This document shows positions 26,327-40,500 of a stretch of 64,000 nt of DNA, piece after piece (the stretch's first letter is position 1; every line of letters begins with the position of its first letter). A program made the translations under genes and the position numbers. This stretch comes from Antennarius striatus. Its lineage: Eukaryota > Chordata > Actinopteri > Lophiiformes > Antennariidae. The DNA lies in the NCBI RefSeq assembly GCF_040054535.1, contig NC_090782.1:21173001-21237000 (forward strand). Reading direction: 5' to 3'. The notes beneath the pieces were generated by a model, which had not been told where the DNA came from, made no database searches, and worked only from the letters and a program-made list of their open reading frames with translations.

Positions 26327-28637
26327 TGGTTTGCTTTACTCAAACTCATTCTAACCAGTCTGTTTTGGGAGTCTGCAGGACATGTAGATGAATTATGCTT
26401 CTGATTTCATTCTGGATTACTTCCATCCCTGATGGATGTTTTTTTTTACCACAGCGGTTCACCGCAGCTAACCAGCGACAAGCATCATATTTGCTTCTCA
26501 ACTCCTCCTGGGCTATGTGATTAAATACTTCTGGTTTCATCTTGATCCTGTTAAAAAGTGTGCATCCAGCAGTACTAATCAATAACCTGATATTCCAGAT
26601 CCAAAGAAAGTACGCTCAATCAGTCAACGATGAAAGGTGGACATGAAGTGAAGCGTTTAGCAGCTTTAGAGACAGATATATTTTCCTCGGGCAAATAAGG
26701 GAGAACAGAAATTGGGATTTCCTCCATCAGGTGTATAAAAAAAGACATTTACACACAGTTTTGAATCAATTAAAAAACGAATTTGTTGGTGAAAAGATGG
26801 AAGAGAAAAACAAATTCCAACACGGTTACATCTCACCTCACCTCTCAGTCACCAGAGCATCGCTGTGGATCGGCATTTCCTCTATACTCCTCCTCCAGAC
26901 TGCCTTCTTAACTTCCACTCAGCTGTTTTGGGGGTTTTTTTTGTGTTCTTTTTCCACCAACCAGAGGTAATTCAATCACTTCCAGATGACAACAGCATGC
27001 AGCCTGAAAGATAAATCAGTCAGGCTTGTTTTTGAAGAAAGTTGTAATACCATTCAGACATTTCCTGGAACTTTCTGTGGAAGGTTTTGAGTGGAAATAA
27101 GGAAAAATAATCAAAAGAAATGTCTTTAAATTGAATTTGTCAGAGTGCGGTCATGCATAAATTCTAGTGTAACACTAAAAGACGTAATTCTGTTATTGAT
27201 CAGTCAGCATTTATTTAATATTCCTCATCATTTTCAACATTGATTCATGCCGCCATGTATTTGTACTTTAAAGTTTCTACAGAATACAAGTCTTCAGGGC
27301 TGCTCAAACTTTTTTCAAAGGGAATATTCAAGTTAATGCGCTTGAGCTCATTTGTCACCAGAGGCGCTCTTTTTCCACTAATGAATAAAAGCTTGATCAT
27401 AGGAATAAGATTACAACATTTCACGGACGCTTAAATTGTTTACATCACACTGCTGGCAGGTTTAGTGAGAAAATACTAAAGAGAATGACCTATTTGGCTT
27501 GGGGAAAAATCCTTTAAGGTCTACATTAAGTTACAATAAAAGTAATGTTTTCCTCAAAGATCATCTTTAGTACAATGATAAATATATACAGTAGGGTTTT
27601 TATAGGAAGGTCACTCTCTTACTTCTCACATTGAAGTATTAGCAATGCTAATTTGTCACATCTGAGTGTCCAACAAAGTTCCAAAGAGCCGACACATGTG
27701 CTGCATTTCCCTTGCAGTCCTTCTTATCTCACAACCCTTGGTATTTAAAATGCTGGTTTGCAAGACCAGGAAGCCACTAACGGGTCTTTGGGGGAAATTT
27801 GCTTCACATAACCAGACATTAATATCACTCTTAAAGCTTGGATTTCCATCTTTTTGATGGTGAGCGGGATGTACTTCTAATTTAAAACACTTGAATGATG
27901 GCTTTCCGGTTGACCTCCTTGGAGCTGTGAGAGAAGACCTCTCGGTACGGTTCACAGAATATAATCCTTTGCTCCCAAACCCAATTTATAGCCATAAACA
28001 TAAGTTCTCCCTCTTTCCATTGTGATTCACTCTGTATTACAGCCACTTACCCAGGCATGGCATCAGGCCTACGTGCTTTCAGCCAGAGAGGCTCTCTGCT
28101 GGATTATGTCCTTCTATGGCAAATGCAAGACACCCAGCACAGAGGGCCTTCAAGGATACAGCTTCCCTGACTGAACAGGCTTTTAAATTCCATGGATGTA
28201 GTTTTTTTGCCCCCTTGTGGTCAAAAGTACAAACGTACCTGTAAATTATTGATTACAAGTATTAGCTGTAATTTACATTTATTTCTACTTGTTGCTGTAT
28301 TTTACTGATATACAGCGTCTTGTGGCGGAGGGGTGTGGTTAGAACTCCGTGTGGGCGTGGTCTAATTATCACAGGTGTTTTGCATTGAACTGTTTTCTCT
28401 TCCTTACCGACATGCTGGGCCTGCTTCAGACTAACAAAGAGGGCTTCTGAAACGCTTCCTATGGATTTTTACGTGAAAAAACCCAACAGATTTTTTTTTA
28501 AAAAGGCAAAAAAAAATAAGAAGAAAGAATCCCCTTAAATATGTTGTAGTTGCTTCTTGCAGCCACGAGGTGGCAGAAGAGGACTGCAGCTTCGGTCAGG
28601 CGGTTGTAATTTAGTTGAAATCCTTTTTTAGTGTTTA

Positions 28638-28712
<75 letters not shown>
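28638..28712 (+). repeat. (AC)n microsatellite
   Basis: About 37 uninterrupted AC units, the longest dinucleotide tract in the window, between lurap1 and lepr. Confidence 0.95.
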
Positions 28713-28716
<4 letters not shown>

Positions 28717-29077
28717 TCCGTAATGATGCCATGTATGTAGATTTAATTCCGACCTGTAATGAGCTGATGAAGTAAATTTTCTATTTATAATGTGTTGTGA
28801 TCATTTGAGTGTAGAGTTTCATTATTTGTTCGTAATCACAAAAAATAGCAATGTCACAACTAAACAAACAAAGTTCATTGGCCGTCCAGAGAGACAGCGA
28901 CGTTCTCCCTGGGGGAAATATTAAAGATGTGTTTGACAACTCAAACTGACCATCATGAACAAGCTACAAACTATAGAGGCTTTTTTCTCGACTGATATTT
29001 GTTTTTCATCCTTCACATACTTCCATAATTCACACTTCCAGTACAGATCGCCGTCACACAAACCAGACAATAAACAC

Positions 29078-29217
29078 TTTATTTTCAACATGAAAAATAG
29101 ACAAAAGTTGTACAATGTCAATGTACAGTATCTGCACACTGCATCTTGACATTCTCCACATTTTGGCATTCCTGTCTTCCTCTGGTTTTAAATATATAAT
29201 TGCCTTTATCTTTTATT
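29078..29217 (-). terminator. Candidate lepr polyadenylation signals
   Basis: Minus-strand AATAAA hexamers lie at 29212-29217 and 29078-29083, about 0.9-1.1 kb past the lepr stop. Either would give a 3'UTR of ordinary length. The choice between them cannot be made from sequence alone. Confidence 0.4.
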
Positions 29218-30137
29218 TATACCAGACAGCATGTGTTTATGTTAATGGTCAAACCCAGAAAAAAACAGTATAATATCACATTTTTTGACACACGAGTCTC
29301 AAACACATTACAGCACACGGTACAAAAAGGACATTCTTTGGGTTGGTGGGTCAGTGAGTCCGTGCAGATGTTGTTGTGCAAGTTGCTTCAAAAGCAATAA
29401 AGTCCATGTCCAAAAATCACCTGCTGCTTTCATCATTAACCGGTTCCAGTTAGTCACACCAGTGGCTTCGGGGTGACATCCAAGGCCTTCGACTCACGTT
29501 CTGATGTGGTTTGAAGAAACCAAAACATTCCCACTCTCGTTTTCAGTGGGTTACTTCATTCTCTTTCAACGTTATTGAAGTACGGATTAATGATCTTAGC
29601 AGAGAATGAATCACAACTTGTTTTCTACACAGCGGTGGGAGCAGATAGGACGACGTAGGCACACGCAGCATTACAAAATCATTTATGTAAGCGTGATCAC
29701 CTGTTAAATTTGTTTTATGTATCACATGTTTCTCCCATCCTATTTACCGCTATCCTGCCTGTGCTGTCGTCCCCTCTGAGCAGTAAATGTACTTCATTCT
29801 TCTAGGTTTTATCAGGTATTCTTTCAGCAATCTGATGAAAAAGAGCAGCAATGGACACGGTCAAATCTGGAGTTTAATCCCCCATCAAGAAATAAATAAA
29901 TAACGGCCTCCAAATGAGGCTTTTACCCTCATGACGTTTTTTTTTTTTTCCCCCAGTAGATCACAATAGCAGCACTGATGAAAATTGATTTGCAGTCAAA
30001 TGTGAGGAGAGGTATTTTACATTTTCCAGCATCAGCACTGGGTATGTAGGAAACATGCAAATCCACTTTGGTTAATGCTGAACCGGATCACAAATGGGTT
30101 TTTAAAGGTTTTTTAGATGCAGTCCCATTTTAGAGCG

Positions 30138-31517
30138 TCACAGCTGGGCTTGGACGTCTTGTGTCTGAGCTGTGGGATGCCTCGTGCATTGAGCAGTTCT
30201 GTACTGAGGCAGGTAGAGGGAGAAGCCAGGCGGTGAAGCCGACAGCAGCTCGCTCGAGTCCTGGGGGCGAAGCAAAGGGTGCGACTCCACCGAACAGTCC
30301 TCTCTGTTTAAAACCGTCTTTTTAAGCAGTTCTGTTTGCGTATCCGCTTCCGGCTGCTCGTCCTCACCGCTTTCCCCGTCCTCCGCTGGATAATCCATCC
30401 CTAGATAATACAAATCCTTCTCCTCTCTCGCCCCCTCGTCCTCTTGCTCGGATGTTTCGGAAAGCTCCTCCACGGAATTGTAGGAGCAGGAGCGCCGCGG
30501 GTCATCCGGATCCCACAGGCCGCAGGGAAAAGATCCGGAAATGTCTGAGTTGTTAGCGGAGAAGTTGCCCTCGTCGCTGGAGCTGCTGCCGCTGCCATCC
30601 TTGTAGTGGAGATGAAGAGGCCGTGGCTCCTGCTTTGGATCAGAAAGCAGCACGGTGGTGTACGTGACCGACGATTGGGCAGAGCTCTCGCTGCTGCAGG
30701 GGGGCGGGTCAGCCGGTGGGTCGTCAAGCAGCAACCGATTTATTCCCAGGCTGGAGTTAGTTAAAGTTTCCAGATGAGGCTGGTCGACCTCTGAGCCTGG
30801 GAATAAAGCCGTCGTCAGAACCGAGAGGTCGACCTTGTCCACTATGACGACTTTGGAGATGTTCTCGTCTGGAAGGAGCAGAGGCCAGGCTGGGAGTCCC
30901 TCCGGAGGTCTGAATGGGTGATCGATGGTGTCCGCCTGCAAAAACACGCATCAAGGGTGCAATAGCGTTCAGAACATGATCTAGGATCTTTTAGGGAATA
31001 ATCACTTTTATATTTACTTTTTTTAAGTCCAGTCCTTTGGCCCAGGAGCACTTGTTTGGATTGGGGACATCCTTCCACATAAACTTCTTCATCCTGGACA
31101 GAAATGCAGCAGAAAAGAAAGTCTGAGTTCTGTCTAATAGCTGCCGTCCTCCCATCACTCACCCCACATCCCATCAGGTAAAGCCACATGTAATCACGCC
31201 TTGGTGACCCATTAAATGTCACACTAAAGGTTACACGAAATTAGACTGCACCTCAGATACTTCTGATGGACACCATTAACGACACAGTCGGTGCAAGATT
31301 AGATACGTTTGGGGGAAAAACTGCACATTTTGCAGGGGCCAAAAAGTAAAGCTGTTCTTGTATGAGAATATAAAACATCTTAAACACATTAAATATCACT
31401 TGTTTCTGCAGAGGAGCTCTTACTGGTTCTGGGAGAGGACCAAGGTGACAAACAGGACAATGGAGAGGAAGGAAATGATCATCAGCATCATGTAGGCTGC
31501 AGGGTCTCCTCTGGTGC
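30138..31517 (-). other. lepr: lepr exons 17-19: membrane segment, Box 1 and signalling tail
   Basis: Exon 17 encodes the transmembrane helix ([20 protein letters not shown]). Exon 18 holds Box 1, where JAK2 docks ([18 protein letters not shown], near-identical to the mammalian form). Exon 19 carries the long tail of 265 residues with VTYTTVL (near residue 925, equivalent to human Tyr985/986, the SHP2/SOCS3 site), DLYYLGMDY (near 1009, equivalent to Tyr1077, STAT5) and YLPQYRT (near 1074, equivalent to Tyr1141, a YXXQ STAT3 motif). The presence of all three shows the long isoform. Extra tyrosines at LHYKDG and CSYNSV lack an obvious mammalian partner. Confidence 0.9.
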
Positions 31518-34500
31518 CTGCAAACGATTAGAAAACGAGAACTGTGATTAATAATACAGCTACAGCGCTCGGTTGTGTCCGTGAAATTTGTTGGTGTTTA
31601 CTGATACATACCTGTAGAAAACATCGGTTCTCCTTCTCCATCTGCAAACACTGGGTATAAGTAGAAGCCACAGTCCTCAGAGCCAAAGAAATCACCTGAA
31701 ATGAGTCAACAACACACTGTTTACACCGAGAAAACGAATATTTAACAGACCTGAGAGGGAGCAGATCGGTTTCTTTACCTCTCAAATAAGTGGGACGGTC
31801 AGTGTACGGCAGTCGGGCCCAGGTGTTTCTACCCGGGTCTTTGTGTAGATCGGGGTCCTGATGCCTCTGAGGAGACCACTGGACCACCATGTAAAGGGGC
31901 ACGGAGCTGTTGTCCAGCAAAGTCCAGGACAAAGACACAAAGGTGCTGTTGATGACCGACACCGTGAAGGAACGCACGCATCGGCCTGGAAACGAAAGAA
32001 TAAGGTGCCTTCAGGTGAACAAGTCTCCATTATTAATACAATATTAAATAAAAATAATAATAATCCTGCTCCAAGTTAGAAAACATTATTCTGAAAACCA
32101 TGAAATTGTTAGTGTTTGTATTTTAGGCCAGTGTAAAAGTCACACACACATATGAACACCATATTAGACAGAGAGCTGCCAATTAAAAAAAAAAGAAAAA
32201 GAAAGTAATTTGTTCTGTTGGGCTGCAGTTAACAGTAAACAGCCCTTAACACCACGGTGGAGCTAATGGCAGCAGCAGCAATCAGAGCTTTCAAGAGCCA
32301 TCCAGACACATGTTGTAAATGGAACGCCTAAATGGATGGTGGTTAAGGTTGGAGCTTTGACGCGCTCTTTAATGCCATAAATCGGAATAGTGGGAAACGA
32401 GCTGACATTTTCTCAGCTTGACAATTATGAAGGCGACATTTCGTGCATTTTTTTGTGCGGAGAAATGCACGACTAAAAGACTGGAAACAAACGGGTTACG
32501 CTGGTGCATCGAGGAGCCACACGTAACAACAAACAAACACTCACACAACAACTGACAGGTTAGAGTGATCACTCTACTTAAATCGCATGTTTTTAGGAGG
32601 TGGGAGGAAGGCCTCACATGTAATCCAAGGTCGCTAATTATTACCAAGTCATCAAATTCAATCCTAGTTTGGTGAGGTTATGAAAAACCTGCAGATTTTA
32701 TGTAGGTATAGTGAAGATTAACGGAATAGAATATTAATATTAAGAAATATAGCTGTAATATTAATATAACAACATTACTGTGGAAGAGATTCAGCGTTAC
32801 AGATGGACAGAATAAGGCTAATGCTTCTTAACACCCCTGCTGACTCACGTTTGGGCTGTTTGTCCAACGTCATGTTGATGTTCTTGGTGGAGCTCCCCAC
32901 ATTGTTAAAGGCCTCCACTGAGACAGTTTGGGGCATCTGGTTCCACTCAAAGCTGTACGAAGACGTCACGTCCATCTCTTCCCTCGTCACAGATCCGCTG
33001 GAGTCCCAACGCCGAACTACCAATCCATCCACGCAGTAAGATCGTCCTGATACGTGTAGATGCTGAGGAGAAGCACATAGGATGGGCGTGTTTAATGGTG
33101 AGCCTTGCAAAGATGGTGTAAATTTGAATATGTACAGTATGACGTTGTGTACCTCAAAGAGCAGAGTAACGTTCGTCTGGTTTCTCTGTGGATCATCATG
33201 AAGGATCCTCCAGAAATCAGGGCCGTGTTCAGGAGCTGTGGAGAAAATGATCAACGTTGTCATCATCTCAAAAGGTAGTGGTTTGAAATGATGAGGCATG
33301 AAGCTGATGCCGTTTTACTGCACCTCTGCTGTTCTGAGGCGTGGAGTAGACAGAGTCGCTCCATTCGCTCCAGTGGCCGGTGCTGTTGGTTTGCTTGCAC
33401 TGCACCTGCACCACATACACACGACACATGTTGGGCACCGCGACCTCCGCCCGAGGTATCTGCACCGGATTCTGGACCTGCAGGCGGGACATTTCAGTTA
33501 GGGTTCATTCTGAATGAAGGAAAATAAGAAATGTCTGATCTGTGGGGTTCACATCTGTTTCATCCGTCCCTTCAGAAAATTACTTCCTCATGTCATTATT
33601 TTGTTTGTCTCATTTCTTTTGAGCATTTCCTGGATGAATTTTTCAATCAGTCGGAATGAATGTGGATTCAAATCCCATAATGCCACAGTGACCATTTTAT
33701 GTCAGAATGACATCTAAATAGATGTAAGACTTTTATTTGACCAGCCGAGGTTTCACTGGTTTTGATGCATAAACAACATTGGACATATAATTATTAAAAC
33801 CATGATGTTCTGCAGTATCTATCCTAGAATCGCATTCGGGTTTTTTATTGTTTTGGAGAAAGAGGGTTAATTATCTCCAGCAGTCATTCTTTTTCCATAA
33901 AAGCGTGCCCGACATCGACACTCACCTTCCATTCCGGCAAAGCTCTTGAAGCAGATGGTGAGTGGTACCGAAAGCGACACTGGAGACCCTCAACCGGCAG
34001 AGACGGCGGCTCCCATGTGACCGTCAGGACCCCAGTGCTCCGGCTCACTGCCTTTACATTCATGGGTGTGTGAGGTTTGACTGTGGAATGGAATAAGCTT
34101 TTGAATTTGTCTCATTTAGCAGCAGGATCTGATCATAAGACAACAAATGCGACTCCATCGTTTTCTACATCCGGCTGATGTGTTTCCAGTTCTTCTGCGG
34201 CATCAACTTTAATTCAATATTTAAATGATCTCTTCCCTTTCAAGTGCTTAATCAAGCTTGTTAAAAGTTTCTGAATCTTTATATATTTTTCAAAACATCG
34301 TTGGGAGATGCTCACCGTGATCTATGGGGGACAGGTAGATGGGTTTCGACCTGATCGGCCCCAGGTGGTACGGGACTTCCAGCCACAGCTTGTAGCAGTT
34401 CATCCTCAGAGGCTGGATGGTGCAGCTTTTCTGCAGGCAGGTTGGACCCATTTCCCCGACTTCCTCACCCAATTTGTCCCTCTCCTCCATCACATCACAA

Positions 34501-37500
34501 GGAAGGTCAGCCCACCTGGAAAAAATAAAACGAGTAAACAATGGCCTTGTGGATTCTGTCTTAGCATTCCTATGGGATGACTTTTTATTTCCTCTTTGAA
34601 AGACAATTTAATTTAACTCATTCATTCAAGGACTAAACATGTTATGCTACTCCATACTTTCTGTCTAGTACCTTTACTTGTTAAATTAATACTAGTTACT
34701 TTGACAGATTACAGAATAAATCCACTTCCTCACGACTTGTACTTTAAAAGCATGATGTCTAATGGTGATGATAATTAATCAAACTGACTGCTGCAGTCTT
34801 AGAACAAACAAACTTATTGGAATGAAATCAGGCAAGACAACAAACAGGCGGTCAGATGATTGTAAGCCTCTTAACAGTTAAATGACATTAAAATGTTCCT
34901 CCACAACTGTATGTTGTGGAGAAAACCACAAGAACCCTATCACTTCTTCTTTTTCTGTCAGACTTCTTTTCACTTATATTTCTAGATCAATCAATTGAAA
35001 GAAAAATATTAGTTTTACCAGTAAAAATTATTAAACTGCTATAAATGATATATTTTCCATAATTTACCAACTCCTGTCAGTCAAATTTGGCAAAAAAAAC
35101 TCATAAATCTATAAGATAAACAGGTGAAAAACACAAGAGAGGGAAAAGAGGAGTAAATTAAAACGTGTAATGTAGTGTTGCACAAGAGCTGTCTGCATAA
35201 GGTCAGTTAGAGATGAATACATAATATTTTTCCCTTGGTGTAATTAGTACACTGGGTATAGATCCTCTATTGTTCTGAGGGAAGAAACGCCAATGACCCT
35301 TAATTATAGCTTGAATAACCTTCCTGGTAACGTTTATTTTGTCAGGGTGTGTTCAATAATGTTACCATCTATCAATGTCTTCAGTGGCTTCCGGCCTTTT
35401 AGCACAATGAGTTCTGAGTGTTGATTTGCGGTTTCAACGTCACAAATTACGGCTTTACCTGGATCTGAATTCCAGTTTTGTCAACTGTGTGTTCTTCCAG
35501 CTGCAGTCCATGGCGTCGATATCTCCATTTGTCTCACAGTTGATGTCAATGGAAGCCCCTGACACACACGGAGAGAAACACATACGGTATAATTAACAAA
35601 AACAAACTTCACCTGAGGTGGCCCCGGTGCACCGGGGTTATTTCGGTTCCCATTGTCGTGCTGTCACAAAAACTTTTCCTGTCTTTGTCCACTGCAGAGG
35701 GAAACTGCCATGAAAAGGGACACAAGCCTCCAGCAACATTGTCACATTTAACTCCCACTACTGCTTTAAGATGCATATAAATAATATATTTATGTGGCGG
35801 TCTTTTTTTAAAAATTTTTAGCTTTGCCAGCTCACCCTCTACAAAGATCTGGCTGTACGGGATGCTCCACTCCCTGGTGCACTGCAGCAGGTCATACATC
35901 CTGGTCTCTGAAGGACGCATTGTGATCTGACTGACCTGTTTGAGGACGGTAAACAAGATTTATGCAGTTAATGACCCAGAACGTGCTTTATTGAAAATAT
36001 AAAGGAAAGCCAAACAAACTGGAAATGTTCCTGGAGACACACAAAGAGGTCAGGCTTACCCACTGGTGGACTGGGTGGTACTGGCTGCGATTCAGCTGCT
36101 GTTTGAAGTTCAGCATCCACATGGCCATGCTGGCATTGACGTTGTGGTCGTTGAACACACAATAAACTGTTACGTCCTCTCCCGGCCGCGCAACCACCTT
36201 TTCAGGGATGTAAGTCACGGCTGGGAAAACACACATAGACACAAACAAACACAAACATTTTAATATTTTGCAAATATTTTGGAAAAACCTGTTCTTGACT
36301 AACCTGTTTTTTTCCCCAAAAAACATTTAATTTGTTTTATATTCTATATAAACAGGCATTATTTCACTCGTACTTCATTTTCCTGAGAAAATCAAGTAAG
36401 ATACAGAATTTTATTTTTTTTTGCTGTGGAGTCATTTCCTGGTAAGATGCATAAAATCATCCTTAAACATAAACACGGGTCAACAAAACTGCAACAAAGC
36501 AGGTTTTTACACAAATATAGAAATACAGTACACACTAATATAGATGTTAAAGTATTAAAACTGAGTTCTTGGTTTCACCATTAAAAAAAAAAAAACGCCT
36601 GCGGAGAAGTCTGTGCCTGAAAAGCTGCTTCATTTCTTTGTCAGATTTACCTCCTGTGACATTTCTCTTTTCACTGCTTCACCACTGCGTCACGCCGTGA
36701 GACTGCCAGAGGTCACTAACCATGAGAACGACCTCTGAGCCATAGTGAAATGATCTCTTCATTAATAGCCCAAACTAATTAGCGAGTTTGAGCATCGACA
36801 TAAATCTACCCAACAGATAATTGGAATCCTGGTCTATGGGCCTCTTGTTCAAATTGCCACCAGTTAAAAACATTGGCGAGAGATTAAATCACGTAATCTG
36901 ACTCACAGAGGGAATCACTAAATAATCATGTGATCTCTCAGTTCAGCTGTTTTAGCTCTGAGCTGCTGCGTGGCGATATTTCTTATGTTCACAAATTGTA
37001 CTAAATATTTGAGTCAAACTGAGAAAAAAATCATTTACATAACAGGAAGAACTGGTATCTTTATAACGTGTGACAGTCTGAACAAATTAAACCAGAAAAT
37101 CATAAAATGCCGCAAGATATTTGATGTTCCTGAACATATTTATTCATTCAACTTTAATTTCCATACCTACATCTGTGGATCATGTCAGTATTTGATTCTG
37201 CTGTCAATCATCAACGCGTAAAGCAAATACATGCACGTTTCAATTCTCTAGAATTTTCAGTCTGAACTGAGAGAAAGGTTTCTTTTCAATACTTTACATG
37301 TTCTTCTTTGCACCTCTACCTCAAAGATGCAGCTCTACAGTTTTTGTGCTGCTCCATTGACTCACTACTGTAAAGCAGGACTTACTGTCCAGGTAGATGT
37401 GGTGAGGTTCACTCCAGTCGCTCCACGCTGGGGGATCGCCCAAGCTGGAGCAGCGAACCTGGATGGTGTAGTTCAATCTGGGTTTGAGGTCCAGAGATGA

Positions 37501-40500
37501 CCTGGGCTCGCCGGTTTCACACGCCACCTGCAGACAGCAGGACAGGAGTGAACAAACACCGGTGCACGCACGGGAGAACGCACATAGCAGGACATGTTCA
37601 CGCATGAAAGTGATGACTGAATCCATTTCATTACGGCTACTCGGCTGTGATTAATGACTGGTGTCTCGTCAATTGTAGCTGTTACCGAAACAGGAAACAG
37701 AACTGAATGATGTGTAGACACCTGCAAGTTTGGACATTTTCCCCCGGAGAGTCTTTTCTTGGCATGTATGCATATGTTTAATCTCACAATCCATCATCCT
37801 GACTGTCAGCACTTTGGTTTTATTTAAATCTAATATCGCTTGCATCTCTTTCAGTCCTGATTGAAGCTCCAAATTAGTTATGAAGGCAGAGGGCTGTTAA
37901 ATTATGAGGTCTGGGGCTGCAAAAAATGGACATGACTTCATTTCATACAAAGAATTTAACACCCAAACCGATGACGAAGACACAACCACCAAACCCATAT
38001 TTCATTCATGCCTCACCAGCGATCTCACCGGTCACCCCCCTCCCCCTCAGATGAACCACTAAACCTCTGATGTCGACACTAAATACACTTCCCAGGCTAT
38101 TACCCGCCCGCTGACTGTGAGCGTGTCTCCCTGAATAAACAAGTCTTGTTAGTGGAAATTGTAGCTGCAGCACTGCGGTGAAAAACAAATGCAGCGTTTA
38201 CATGAATAACTAAATAACTCCATAATCAACCTGCTGTAAACTCTTCCTCTTCTTTCATTTCTCTTCTTCAACCACAAGTTACTGTCGAGGATCAATATTA
38301 AAGTTATTGTTTGCGGTTTATAAAGTCTATATATAAGGTGTTTCCCATTAGAGTTACCTGCCAGTCTGGATGAGAGGTGTTGGAAGAGTAACGGACCTCA
38401 TATCTCAATGGACCGGTACCGGAGTCTGGTGGGTCCTGCCACCGTAAGATCAGTTCCGCCTTGATGGTCTGGATGTGTGACAGATTGATCGGAGGATTTG
38501 GTTTCACTGCAGAGAGAGATGATCATCACAAAAAGTAAAAAACTTGATGTAATTACTGTCATCGTCACACGGTGATCAATAACCCTTCATTCCTTTATCC
38601 TCTATCCTTTATCCATCATGCCAGGATTGTCAATAATATTAGAAAAACTAATCAATCAAATATTGAATTTGAGTCAATGGAAATAAAAGATTATATATAA
38701 AAATGTGATTAAATGATTATTGGGCTAAAATGTTTGCGTTTCACTTCATGGGATTAATTATCAAAGTCAATTAAATTAAAGTTGCTGGAGATTGTAAATA
38801 TGTCATTGATCATCAGTATAACATCGAGCTCAATACTTAAACTGAAAGACCGTTTCAGGTGGATTTCATGTACGAGCTTCTAGTCTCACTATTTACTGTC
38901 ATTTAATAAAGTGACGTCAAGATATGGAGATAATGTTCCTCATCACTCAATTATGACAATTTCAGATGAGATAATTGGGTCTCATGAACCCACAGATGTC
39001 CACTGGGAGAAGATAAATTACATAATGACGGATAAATCAGCTTTTTCTTTTCTAGATGACGCTCAGAGGAAAGAACAACTATCGATTTTCTTTCAAAAGA
39101 AAGGATCATTTTAAAACGTTCTTGTTTTAATAATAAAAACTGACCTAATTATCGAAAGCAAGCACGATCCAACAGTACACTCATTCAATGGCGCTAATAC
39201 TGTAAAGTGCATTCCCTATGAATGCAGTGACGATATAAAGACTTCATTTTGTTATTTTAGGTTGAATATTTTACTCTAAAAATAATCACAGCTGTTAAAA
39301 TTATACAATTCCTCCAAAATGCAGATACTGCATTCGTCATTGGCTTATTTTCTCAATGAAGCTGTTTTCATCTCATTTACATGGATCTGATTTCCATATC
39401 GGGGAAGCACAAAACAAACCTGAAGGTGCACAAAAGCTTTCATGGTTGAAGATACGTAATCACACAGTATGAACCTGTCCGCCACGACCCTCAGAATTTA
39501 CTCTGACTTTACTCTATGAGGATGACAATGTTGGTTTGACCTGCAATGACCTTCTTGATTTATCTTCTTCTTTGTAAAATTGTTTGCAGAACTCCAGTTT
39601 CTTGTTGAGTGTTTTTCAATTTCCGACTGCTTTTTCTGTGCTTTTGCAGCACTCACACTGAACGGTGACTCAGTCCACATGCTGCTACATCATGAAACCG
39701 AATGAAAAATATTTTCTTTTTCATCTCTGTCCAGGTTCGTTCATTTAAAACATTGGAAAATATTAATGAAATAGTCAAGTATTAAATGTACCTAAATTAC
39801 TGTATATAAAAAAATGCAGTAAAAGAAAATGCGGCCAATGTTTTTTATCCAATTATGAGATACAATATAAAACCAGTTTTCTTTCAGGTTGTCTTGTTGA
39901 ACTTCTACTGCGGCTCACATGTCAATGAGTCCTGAGGCGAGCGACTGAACCCAAATTGCTGCGTTGACGTGTGAGTGATTGCGTCAATGGTTAACACTCC
40001 TGATGAGCAGGTGAGGCTCTGCGTGGTAGCCTCTGCCCGTGTGAATGCGTTGGTGAATGGAATGGGGAGAACGCTGGCTTTGAGAGAGAACAGCTGCTTT
40101 TCAGTTAAGTAAGGATAAAAACCCTCAGCTGTCTGCCTCCTCCATATTGGATGCTTCATCTAACTGAAGGTTGAGAAGAAATTAACATTGATTTTCTTTG
40201 ATTGTGTGGGTCCAAGGTTTGTTTCTATGAACATAGTCTTAAATGAGACAACTGGAAAAGTAACCTTGCAAATACAGTACATCTCTTTTCTTACCAGGTA
40301 AGGCAGGAATTCTCAGCTGAACCGGCGGAGCTACGGCGCCAGAGATGCTGACAGTTACCACGGTGACAAAGCTCTTTGTAGTGTCAAGTGTGACTGAACA
40401 CATAAAGGAATCCTCCGCTTCACAGACAACAGGATTATCTGGTGGCGAATCTCCATTGTTGGGCTCAATGTTCTCTTCGTTTGACCTGAGAAATGGAAAT

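Larger units (their letters stand above)
19291..30137. other. Spacer between convergent lurap1 and lepr
   Basis: Apart from the listed repeats (AT and CA microsatellites, dispersed repeat copy 3, a retrotransposon tail, a young SINE) and the weak exon candidate near 20.4 kb, I see no coding sequence. The right end, from about 29.1 kb, is probably the lepr 3'UTR. Some low-divergence-looking blocks without open frames (for example 23400-23620) could be conserved non-coding elements, but that cannot be judged without alignment. Confidence 0.6.
31779..38506 (-). other. lepr: lepr exons 5-15: cytokine-receptor ectodomain
   Basis: Exons 5-6 form the end of the first cytokine-receptor homology module and its WSDWS motif ([10 protein letters not shown]). 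Exons 7-8 encode the Ig-like domain ([16 protein letters not shown] ... MAMWMLNF). Exons 9-12 form the second module, which in mammals is the main leptin-binding site, starting [19 protein letters not shown] and ending with WSEWS. Exons 13-15 give two membrane-proximal fibronectin type III domains. Several N-x-S/T sequons are visible (for example NRSQ, NQTN, NSTG). Domain order and exon phases match the mammalian gene. Confidence 0.88.

Noticed and set aside
28638..28712. CRISPR-like or tandem array signal
   Set aside because: Simple AC dinucleotide tract with no spacers; the genome is eukaryotic.
30401..30727. Second minus-strand frame inside the lepr last exon
   Set aside because: Shadow frame of the lepr signalling tail, which is confirmed by conserved tyrosine motifs.
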